Source: Xanthomonas hydrangeae (lineage in GTDB: Bacteria; Pseudomonadota; Gammaproteobacteria; Xanthomonadales; Xanthomonadaceae). Taken from it: a DNA stretch of 64,000 nt. The notes beneath the pieces are model-generated. The model ran no database searches, was not told the origin of the DNA, and was given only the letters and a program-made list of their open reading frames with translations. The position numbers and the translations under genes are program-made. Location of the stretch: NCBI GenBank assembly GCA_905142475.1, contig LR990730.1, forward strand, positions 558,001 to 622,000, written 5' to 3'. The stretch's first letter is position 1. The number at the start of each line of letters is the position of its first letter. Below are positions 57,361 through 64,000 of the stretch, one piece after another.

Positions 57361-57915
57361 TCACGCCGCCTGCAACGTATCCGGCAGCAACTCGCCGATG
57401 CGTGCACGCACGCGTTCGGCATAGGTTGCCGAGGTGATCTGCGGCAGTTCGCGTAGCGCCTCGGCGATGGCGGCACCGATGGCGTCTTCCGCGCGCGCGG
57501 CCTGCAGCTGACGATGCAACGCGGCAGCGGCGGGATTGCGTTGCAGTTGCAGGATGTCGAGTAGATACAGCCGTGCATTGGTGGCCGCGCGACGCCGCTG
57601 ACGCTGCAGGTCTTCTTCGATCTGCTGCGCATCCGTCGGTTGCACCGGCGCAGCGGACGTCGGCTCTGTCGCAGCGGACGTGCCGGACGCACTATCCGCG
57701 CCACCCGCACCTGCATCGGCTTCACCCAGCTGCAGATATCCCATCGCACACAAGGTCTGCACCAGCGTGGCGGCATCGCCGCCCAGCAACTGGGCCAGCG
57801 TCGCCAGGTCACGCTGGCCATCGGCCAGGATCAGGGTGCGCCGCTGCAACAACGTGAGGGGGCTGCGGTGCGACTGCAGCGCGGTGACAGCGAGTTCGGT
57901 CTTGCGTGGGGTCAT
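57361..57915 (-). CDS. Hypothetical protein with helical, Gln/Ala-rich second half
   Basis: The protein has 184 residues and is soluble. The N-terminal 60 residues (LTLLQRRTLILADGQRDLAT, then LAQLLGGDAATLVQTLCAMG) look like a small winged-helix-type domain, as in DUF4388-like or PatA-type tails. An Ala/Thr-rich linker follows, then a helical region of about 95 residues (EEDLQRQRRRAATNARLYLL). No family is certain. Low-complexity linkers suggest a regulatory or scaffold protein. Confidence 0.65.
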   Translation of the reverse strand: MTPRKTELAVTALQSHRSPLTLLQRRTLILADGQRDLATLAQLLGGDAATLVQTLCAMGYLQLGEADAGAGGADSASGTSAATEPTSAAPVQPTDAQQIEEDLQRQRRRAATNARLYLLDILQLQRNPAAAALHRQLQAARAEDAIGAAIAEALRELPQITSATYAERVRARIGELLPDTLQAA

Positions 57916-58072
57916 GGCGGCAGTCCTGCGAAGCCGTCAGCGTGACCGCTGCGAATGAAGCGCCGATGACATCGGTACGACGCGATGGTCACACCGGCAA
58001 TGGCCATCGCGTTCTGCACATCGCCGCGATGCGTGCTGTGTAGGCTGTCGCGGACCCGTAAGGAATGCACGC

Positions 58073-58723
58073 ATGACATCCAGACTGCTTGGTTTGATGG
58101 GCGCACTGTTGCTACTGGCCGGCTGCAACCGCGCCGACGACGCTTCTGCGAAGGCTGAGCCAGCCAGTGCGGAGCAGGTGCCCGTCACCGCAGTCACCAA
58201 CGATCAGCCACCTGGCGAGGTGCCGCCCGCCACCGCACCCGCTGGCGCGTTCCCGCCGCAACTGCGCCAGGACCCGGTCGCACTCGCACGTCTGGATGGC
58301 TATGGCGATCTGCGTCTGGGCATGGATGCGGCGCAGGCACGTGCTGCCTGGGGTGGCGACTTGCGCGGCGAGGCGGCCACCGATGGCGGCTGTTATCTGC
58401 TGCGGCCGCAGTGGGCCGACGACGCGCGCCGTTTCGGTTTCATGTTCGAGGGCGACCACTTCGTGCGCTACCAGACCAGCGAGCCCAAAGAGCTCGCGCC
58501 CGGTGGCGGCAAGGTCGGCATGACGGTGGCGCAGCTGCGCGCGCTGTATCCCGATGGCCTGACCGAGCAGCCGCATAAATACATCCCCGGCGCGTTCAGC
58601 TTGCGCTTTGCCGATGCGGCGGCACAGTCGGCGCTGGTGTTCGAAACCGATGCCCAGGGCAGGGTGGCCAACTGGCGGGTAGGGCAGCTGCCGCAGGTGG
58701 ATTATGTCGAAGGCTGTGGCTGA
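58073..58723 (+). CDS. Predicted lipoprotein of unknown function
   Basis: The protein has 216 residues. The signal peptide MTSRLLGLMGALLLLAGC has lipobox LAGC. A disordered Ala/Pro-rich linker of about 50 residues follows, then a compact domain: YGDLRLGMDAAQARAAWGGD, GCYLLRPQWADDARRFGFMF, and a C-terminal GCG. The LGM-AQARAAWG pattern resembles small periplasmic BLIP/lectin-like domains, but I cannot assign it. The two domain cysteines could form a disulfide. Confidence 0.75.
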   Translation: MTSRLLGLMGALLLLAGCNRADDASAKAEPASAEQVPVTAVTNDQPPGEVPPATAPAGAFPPQLRQDPVALARLDGYGDLRLGMDAAQARAAWGGDLRGEAATDGGCYLLRPQWADDARRFGFMFEGDHFVRYQTSEPKELAPGGGKVGMTVAQLRALYPDGLTEQPHKYIPGAFSLRFADAAAQSALVFETDAQGRVANWRVGQLPQVDYVEGCG

Positions 58724-58798
58724 AGCGCGTGCCGGATCGCGTTCAAACGCCTGGTGCCGCTCAGTCGATCCCCGCCTTTCGAGGCCTAAGTTCAACGC

Positions 58799-59218
58799 CT
58801 AGTGCTGCTCCGACTCTGGCCCCAGATGCTGTTTCTCGGTTTCTTCGTTCTCGCCGACATCGCCCTGCACCTGCGGTAGTCCTTCTTCGTGCATCTCGCC
58901 CTTGTTCGGCACTTCCGGGCGATTTTCCATCATCAGCGACAGCGCTGCCTTGGCCATCATGTGCGCGCTGATCGGCGCGGTGATGAACAGGAAAACGGTG
59001 ATCAGCAACTCGCGCGGTTGCGGGTCCACGCCTAAAAACAGGTGATAGCCCACCGATGCCAGCAGTACGCAGCCCACCCCCAAGGTGCTGGCCTTGGTCG
59101 GCGCGTGCAGGCGCTTGAAAAAGTCCGACAGCTTCACCAGCCCGAGCGCGCCGATCAGGATGAAGAACGTGCCGACCAGCAACAACGCGCTCAGCAGATA
59201 TTCGGTCAGGGCGATCAT
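58799..59218 (-). CDS. phaG: Mrp-type cation/proton antiporter subunit G
   Basis: The protein has 139 residues and three membrane helices: YLLSALLLVGTFFILIGALG, TLGVGCVLLASVGYHLFL and LLITVFLFITAPISAHMMAK. GLVKLSDFFKRLHAPTKAST is the MnhG motif. A charged 40-residue tail is longer than usual. Last gene of the operon. It overlaps phaF by four bases. Confidence 0.9.
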   Translation of the reverse strand: MIALTEYLLSALLLVGTFFILIGALGLVKLSDFFKRLHAPTKASTLGVGCVLLASVGYHLFLGVDPQPRELLITVFLFITAPISAHMMAKAALSLMMENRPEVPNKGEMHEEGLPQVQGDVGENEETEKQHLGPESEQH

Positions 59219-59499
59219 TCGACGATGTCCCGGCGCAACACATATTTACTGAGCACCACGGTGCTGCCGAAGCCCAGCATTGCAATCACCAGCGCGGCTT
59301 CGAAGTAGATCGGCGAATCCAGGTACATGCCCAGCAGCATCAGCTCGGCGATGGCGGTGATGGAGAGCGTGTCCAACGCAAGAATGCGATCGGGCACGGA
59401 AGGCCCGCGCAGCAATCGCCATAGCGCCATCAGCATAGCCAGACCCACCGCGTGCATGCAGATGACGATGGTCGATTCGATGAACATGTGGCCGGTCAT
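59215..59499 (-). CDS. phaF: Mrp-type antiporter subunit F
   Basis: The protein has 94 residues and three helices. GPSVPDRILALDTLSITAIA is the MnhF signature. The start is ATG 59499, overlapping the end of phaE (59496). The longer frame to 60081 is a shadow of phaE. Confidence 0.9.
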   Translation of the reverse strand: MTGHMFIESTIVICMHAVGLAMLMALWRLLRGPSVPDRILALDTLSITAIAELMLLGMYLDSPIYFEAALVIAMLGFGSTVVLSKYVLRRDIVE

Positions 59500-60002
59500 G
59501 GAAAGATCTCCATCAGGGGCTTCTCGTAGCGGGTCTTGATCTCGGCGATCAACGCATCCGGATCGTCCAGATGCAGCACGTGCACCAGCAGATACTTGCG
59601 GTCGTCCGAGAGCGCCGCCGACACCGTGCCGGGGGTGAGCGTGATCATGCTGGTCAGCGCGGCGATGCCATGGATGTTGGCGATATCCAGCGGCACCCAG
59701 ATGAAACCGGGATGGATGCGCGACTCCGGGCCGAGCACCTGGCCGGCCACCTTGATGTTGGAGCGCACGATGTCGCCTGCGGCCACCAGCAGCATGCGTG
59801 GCACCGAACGCAACGAACCGATCTGCGCAAACTCGCGGTCCAGTCGAGCCGCGAAGATCGGCACCACCCAGCCCAGCAACAAGCCGAGCACCCACTGCTG
59901 CGGCCCGAAGCTGTCGCTGAGCAGCAACCAGAACACGAACACCATCACGCTCAATGGTGCTGACGGAAACATCCGCCGCCGCAGCGGTGCGCGCGCGCTC
60001 AT
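59496..60002 (-). CDS. phaE: Mrp-type antiporter subunit E
   Basis: The protein has 168 residues from MSARAPLRRR. Two N-terminal helices (PLSVMVFVFWLLLSDSF and WVLGLLLGWVVPIFA) precede a cytoplasmic ferredoxin-like domain with SNIKVAGQVLGPESRIHPGF and ITLTPGTVSAAL, typical of MnhE. It overlaps phaD and phaF by four bases each. Confidence 0.9.
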   Translation of the reverse strand: MSARAPLRRRMFPSAPLSVMVFVFWLLLSDSFGPQQWVLGLLLGWVVPIFAARLDREFAQIGSLRSVPRMLLVAAGDIVRSNIKVAGQVLGPESRIHPGFIWVPLDIANIHGIAALTSMITLTPGTVSAALSDDRKYLLVHVLHLDDPDALIAEIKTRYEKPLMEIFP

Positions 60003-61543
60003 GGCTGCCTCCGTTGCGGTGTGGTGGCACGCACCTGTTCCACATACGCACCGGGGTCGCGCAGCTGCGTGCCGGCCGCATCGGTGTAACGCATCAACGG
60101 ACCGGCGCCCACCGTCATCGCCACCAGGCCACTGAGCAGCAACACGGTGGCGGCGGTTTCCACCGGGCGCATGCGGCCACGCCGTTGCGGTTGCAGCTCC
60201 GGCGCATCTTCCACAGCTTCGGGTACGCGCCAGAACAGGCGCACGCCGGCACGCGTCAGGCCGATCACCACCAACAGGCTGCTGCCGAGGATCGCGGCCC
60301 ACACCGGCGCGACCAGACCATCGGGCACATGCTGCAGCAACGCCGCCTTGGCCAGGAATCCGGATAACGGCGGCAAGCCGGCCACCGCCACTGCGGCGAT
60401 CATGAACATCGTGCCGGGCATCCCACGCCGTGGCAGTGGCGCGACCACTTCCTTGCGATCGCTGGCACTGCCACGCCGCCGGCGGATCAGATCCGACACC
60501 ATGAACAAGGCGGCGGCCACGAAGCTGCTATGCGGCAGGTAATACAGCCCCGCGCCCAAGGCGCCGGCATCGTCCAGCGAGAACGCGATGAACAAGGTCG
60601 CCGCCGAAAACACCACCAGATACGACACCATCACCCGCAGCCGCGATGCCGCCATCACCCCGATGGCGGCCATCACCAGCGTGGCGATACCCAGCCACAG
60701 CAGCGCGTGCCGACCGAAGCCCTGCAGTGCGCCGGCACCGGCGCCAAACCACAGCGACGACACCCGCAGCGTGGCATACAGCCCGACCTTGGTCATGATC
60801 GCGAACAACGCCGCCACCGCGGCCGGCGCACGCGAGTAGGTTTCCGGCAGCCACAGATACAACGGCAGCAACGCGGCCTTGCTGCAGAACACCAGCAGCA
60901 ACAATCCCAATGCGGCCTTGGCCAGCGGCACATCCTGCGCCGGCAGCTCGGCGATACGTTGCGACAGCTCGGCCATGTTGAGCGTGCCGAACACCCCGAA
61001 TAACAGGCCCAGCGCGACCAGGAACAAGGTCGACGCACACACGTTGAACACCACGTAATGCAGGCCCACGCGCATCTGCAAGCCGCGCCCGCCGCTGAGC
61101 AACAGGCCGTAGGAGGCGATCAGCATCACTTCGAAGAACACGAACAGGTTGAAGATGTCGCCGGTCAGGAACGCACCGTTCAAGCCCATCAACTGGAACT
61201 GGAACAAGGCATGGAAATGCGGCGCGCGGCGGTCCCAGCCGGCACACGCATGCAGCAGGCAGGCCGAGCCCAGCATCAAGGTGGTCAACAGCATCCACGC
61301 CGACAGGCGATCGCCCATCAGCACGATGCCGATGCGTGCCGGCCAGTCGCCCAGCAGATACACCAGCACCTCGCCTTCGGCGGCGCGCGCAAACAGTGCG
61401 ATCACGGACGCAGCCAGCAACACCATGCTCACCCACGCCACCGTGCGCTGCACGCGCGGCCCGTAGCGACGATGCTCGACAAACAGCGACGCAGACGCAC
61501 CCAGCATCGGAATCAGGATCGGCAGGATCAGCAGATGATTCAT
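59999..61543 (-). CDS. phaD: Mrp-type antiporter subunit D
   Basis: The protein has 514 residues. It is homologous to Complex I antiporter-like subunits, with about 14 helices. GLNGAFLTGDIFNLFVFFEV contains the conserved membrane Glu, and KAALLPLYLWLPETYSRAPA the lysine and the helix-break motif. The C-terminal 40 residues are hydrophilic. Overlaps phaC and phaE (ATGA). Confidence 0.93.
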   Translation of the reverse strand: MNHLLILPILIPMLGASASLFVEHRRYGPRVQRTVAWVSMVLLAASVIALFARAAEGEVLVYLLGDWPARIGIVLMGDRLSAWMLLTTLMLGSACLLHACAGWDRRAPHFHALFQFQLMGLNGAFLTGDIFNLFVFFEVMLIASYGLLLSGGRGLQMRVGLHYVVFNVCASTLFLVALGLLFGVFGTLNMAELSQRIAELPAQDVPLAKAALGLLLLVFCSKAALLPLYLWLPETYSRAPAAVAALFAIMTKVGLYATLRVSSLWFGAGAGALQGFGRHALLWLGIATLVMAAIGVMAASRLRVMVSYLVVFSAATLFIAFSLDDAGALGAGLYYLPHSSFVAAALFMVSDLIRRRRGSASDRKEVVAPLPRRGMPGTMFMIAAVAVAGLPPLSGFLAKAALLQHVPDGLVAPVWAAILGSSLLVVIGLTRAGVRLFWRVPEAVEDAPELQPQRRGRMRPVETAATVLLLSGLVAMTVGAGPLMRYTDAAGTQLRDPGAYVEQVRATTPQRRQP

Positions 61544-61914
61544 CGCCGCGCCTCGCGCGTGTCCACACCGGTGGTGGCATCTTCGTGCGCATCCACATGA
61601 TCGCTGCCGTTGTCGCTGCGGCTGCGGATCGCCAGTACCAGGCTCACCGCGGTCATCGCGAAGGCAATCACGATCGCAGTCAACACCAGCGCCTGCGGCA
61701 ACGGATCGGTGTAGTGCATCAGATCGGCGGGCACGTCGTCGCGCAGCACCGGCGCCTGGCCGCTACGCACGCGCCCACCGGCGAAGATCAGCAGGTTGGT
61801 CGCATACGACAGGAAGGTCATTCCCAGGATCACATCGAAGCTGCGCGCGCGCAGCAGCAGGTAGATCGCCAATGCAGTGAGAACGCCGATCGCGCTTGCC
61901 AGTGCCAATTCCAT
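61540..61914 (-). CDS. phaC: Mrp-type antiporter subunit C
   Basis: The protein has 124 residues from ATG 61914, which overlaps the phaAB stop (TGATG); a TTG three bases upstream is also in frame. It is NuoK-like with three helices: SAIGVLTALAIYLLLRA, VILGMTFLSYATNLLIFAGG and ALVLTAIVIAFAMTAVSLVL. The charged tail (DNGSDHVDAHEDATTG) is unusual for the family but lies in cytoplasm or periplasm. Confidence 0.92.
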   Translation of the reverse strand: MELALASAIGVLTALAIYLLLRARSFDVILGMTFLSYATNLLIFAGGRVRSGQAPVLRDDVPADLMHYTDPLPQALVLTAIVIAFAMTAVSLVLAIRSRSDNGSDHVDAHEDATTGVDTREARR

Positions 61915-64000
61915 CAATGCTGCTCCGCGGTGCGTGTCGAACGTTGGGTGGGGTCGATCTCGCCGCGCTGCGAACTGCGCGTGCGCGAAGGTTTGATCGT
62001 GCCCATCATCGACAGCATCAACATCGCCGCGCCGAACACCACCAGATACACGCCGATATCGAAACCCAGCGCGCTGGCCAGTTCCAGCTCACCCAATAGC
62101 GGCAACGGAATCTCCACATGCCCGCTGCTCAAGAACGGCATGCCGAACAGCAGCGAGCCCGCACCGCTGACCAGTGCGAACAACAGCCCGATGCCGATCA
62201 GGCGGATGTAATCGAAACCGAAGCGCGATTCCACCGAGGCGGTGCCCTGAATCACGTACTGCATCAGTAGCGGCACCGCCAGTACCAGGCCGGCGATGAA
62301 GCCGCCACCGGGCGCGTTATGGCTGCGCAGGAACAGAAACAGCGACACCGTCAGCGTCAGCGGGAACATGATCTGCGCCAGATCGGCCGGCACCGGCAAC
62401 TTGATCGGCGGCCCCGGCATGCTGCGCTCCGGCGCCATGCGCGAGCGCCGCAGCAGGGCATGCACCACCAGCCCGGCAATGGCGAACACGGTGATCTCGC
62501 CAAAGGTGTCGAACCCGCGGAAATCCACCAGGATCACGTTGACCACGTTGTGGCCGTACGCTTCCGGCAGCGCACGCTGCAGCATTTCGCCGGCCAAGGT
62601 GTGGCTGGGCTGTGTCATCAAGGTGTAGGCCAGGGCGGCCAAGCCGGCGCCACCGACGATGGCAATGGCGGCATCGCGGATCTTGCGCAAGCGCGCAGGC
62701 TCGGGCAACGAGCGCTCGGGCAGATAATTCATCGCCAGCAGCATCAGCACCAGCGTCACCATCTCCACCAGCAACTGCGTCAAGGCAAGATCCGGTGCCG
62801 ACAGGAACACGAAGGTCAGGCTGACCGCCAGGCCGGTGCCGCCCAGCACCAGCACCGCCAGCAGGCGCTGCTTGTACAGGAACAGGCTGCCCAGTGCGCA
62901 GGCGATCATCAGCAGCCATACCGTCCAGCCCAGCAGCGGCATCGGCGTGGGGGCAGGCCAGGCCGGCAGCGTGCCGCCCTGCAGGAACGGGACCAGCGCC
63001 ACCACCACCGCACTCAACACCAGCAACATCAGCATGCGTTGCAGATTGCCGTTGGTGACCGCATCGGTCATGCGCGCGGTGGCGGCATACAGTGCGCGCA
63101 GATTCCAGTTGAACAGCGCTTTGCCCGGCGAGCGGTTCTGGATCGCATACAGGTCCAGCGTGCGGCGCAGCGCCATGTACAACAGCGTGCCACCCACCAT
63201 GCCGGCGATGCTCATCGCCAATGGCCAGTTCCAGCCATGCCACAGGGCCAGGCTGTAGTCGGGCAACCTGTCGCCCAGGATCGCGCTTGCACCGGCGCGC
63301 AGCACCGGCGCGATCGTCCATGCCGGCACGATGCCCACCGCCACGCAGATCAACACCAGCACCTCCACCGGAATCTTCATCCAGCGCGGCGGCTCGTGCG
63401 GGGTGGTGTCCAGATCGCGTGGGCCCTGGCCGAAGAAGGTGTCGTGCACGAAGCGCAGGCTGTAGGCCACGCCGAGCAGGCCGGCCAGCAGCGCAGCGAT
63501 GCTGGCCAGCACGCGCATCGCCTGCGGCGCTTCGGTTTCCAGTGCGACGGCGAAAAACATTTCCTTCGACAGGAAGCCGTTGAGCAGCGGAACGCCGGCC
63601 ATCGCCAACGAGGCGATGATCGCCAGCGCGCTGGTGAATGGCATCAGGCGGCGCAAATTGCCCAGCTTGCGCATGTCGCGCGTGCCGGTCTCGTGGTCGA
63701 TGATGCCGGCGGCCATGAACAACGAGGCCTTGAACACCGCATGGTTGAGGATATGGAACACGCCGGCCACCACCGCCATCGGCGTGGACAGACCGAACAG
63801 CATCGTGATCAAGCCCAGATGCGAAATGGTCGAATACGCCAGCACGCCTTTGAGATCGTGCTGAAAGATCGCATGCCAGGCGCCCAGCAATAGCGTGATC
63901 GCACCGATGCTGGTGACCGTGTAGAAAAACAGGTCGGTGCCGGCCAGTGCCGGGTGCAGACGCGCCAGCAGGAACACCCCGGCCTTCACCATCGTGGCCG
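61914..64000 (-). CDS. phaAB: Mrp-type antiporter fused subunit A/B, 3' part
   Basis: About 695 residues are visible; the start is off the right edge. The NuoL-like A part is seen from TSIGAITLLLGAWHAIFQHD and LKGVLAYSTISHLGLITMLF, with HILNHAVFKASLFMAAGIID. A DUF4040/MbhD-like region follows (SAPDLALTQLLVEMVTLVL), and then a fused MnhB domain (VDFRGFDTFGEITVFAIAGL; LFLRSHNAPGGGFIAGLVLA). A/B fusion followed by C-D-E-F-G is the group-2 Mrp (pha) arrangement, associated with K+/H+ or Na+/H+ exchange and pH homeostasis. Confidence 0.93.
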   Translation of the reverse strand, partial: ATMVKAGVFLLARLHPALAGTDLFFYTVTSIGAITLLLGAWHAIFQHDLKGVLAYSTISHLGLITMLFGLSTPMAVVAGVFHILNHAVFKASLFMAAGIIDHETGTRDMRKLGNLRRLMPFTSALAIIASLAMAGVPLLNGFLSKEMFFAVALETEAPQAMRVLASIAALLAGLLGVAYSLRFVHDTFFGQGPRDLDTTPHEPPRWMKIPVEVLVLICVAVGIVPAWTIAPVLRAGASAILGDRLPDYSLALWHGWNWPLAMSIAGMVGGTLLYMALRRTLDLYAIQNRSPGKALFNWNLRALYAATARMTDAVTNGNLQRMLMLLVLSAVVVALVPFLQGGTLPAWPAPTPMPLLGWTVWLLMIACALGSLFLYKQRLLAVLVLGGTGLAVSLTFVFLSAPDLALTQLLVEMVTLVLMLLAMNYLPERSLPEPARLRKIRDAAIAIVGGAGLAALAYTLMTQPSHTLAGEMLQRALPEAYGHNVVNVILVDFRGFDTFGEITVFAIAGLVVHALLRRSRMAPERSMPGPPIKLPVPADLAQIMFPLTLTVSLFLFLRSHNAPGGGFIAGLVLAVPLLMQYVIQGTASVESRFGFDYIRLIGIGLLFALVSGAGSLLFGMPFLSSGHVEIPLPLLGELELASALGFDIGVYLVVFGAAMLMLSMMGTIKPSRTRSSQRGEIDPTQRSTRTAEQH

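Noticed and set aside
62319..63893. 524-codon plus-strand frame
   Set aside because: Antisense to phaAB; Gln/His/Arg-rich shadow.

Overview
The window looks like a Xanthomonas chromosome. It is GC-rich with a strong third-position GC bias. It carries a VirK pair, a tryptophan 2,3-dioxygenase whose catalytic residues match the numbering of the structurally studied Xanthomonas enzyme, a group-2 Mrp (pha) antiporter operon with fused A/B subunits, a glycogen/trehalose operon, and a candidate HrpX-controlled (plant-inducible) gene. I see no tRNA, rRNA, CRISPR array or transposase.

Region 1 (1-10.5 kb) is the accessory part. After the tail of a DUF808 membrane protein comes an Rhs/YD-repeat locus. 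A secreted Rhs shell protein (693-3431) is followed by a second Rhs polypeptide with its own signal peptide and Ig-like domains (3518-5690). The second reading frame is broken by a perfect 67-bp tandem duplication. It ends in a GIY-YIG-type nuclease tip followed by a DUF5076 immunity gene. Downstream lie displaced Rhs tips. One has an HEXXH metallopeptidase-like domain, disabled by a 1-bp deletion and an in-frame stop, plus a lipoprotein immunity candidate. Another has an unrecognised toxin domain and an immunity candidate. A last fragment has no toxin. Shared Rhs DNA, AT-rich tips and small downstream genes are the signature of a toxin-tip exchange array.

Region 2 (10.5-25.9 kb) holds a diguanylate cyclase and then glgA-glgB-treZ-malQ-treY, DUF2934, glgX and an NAD(P)-binding protein. 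Four of the first five genes overlap their neighbour or sit a few bases away. GlgA and GlgB make glycogen, GlgX and MalQ trim and rearrange it, and TreY/TreZ convert maltodextrin ends to trehalose.

Region 3 (25.9-38.7 kb) contains a REPIN-like palindrome, an SDR, a flavoprotein, two tandem VirK genes, and an RND efflux system. The efflux system comprises a divergent outer-membrane lipoprotein, a TetR regulator, an adaptor and a permease. Two matching 24-bp palindromes sit exactly where the TetR protein should act. An SDR/HxlR divergent pair and a DUF6172 gene follow.

Region 4 (38.9-53.8 kb) contains a DEAD-box helicase, a lower-GC island with a candidate type III effector behind a near-consensus PIP box and -10, the branched-chain 2-oxoacid dehydrogenase operon with an SH3-like protein inserted in it, a large ExeM/NucH secreted nuclease with an intrinsic terminator, kynA, a POT peptide transporter, a thioredoxin-like lipoprotein and a MarR regulator.

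Region 5 (53.9-64 kb) has the homogentisate pathway genes hppD and hmgA. They are separated by a small DUF559 nuclease gene bounded by 45-bp inverted repeats. A hypothetical gene, a lipoprotein and the phaABCDEFG antiporter operon follow, the last running off the right edge.
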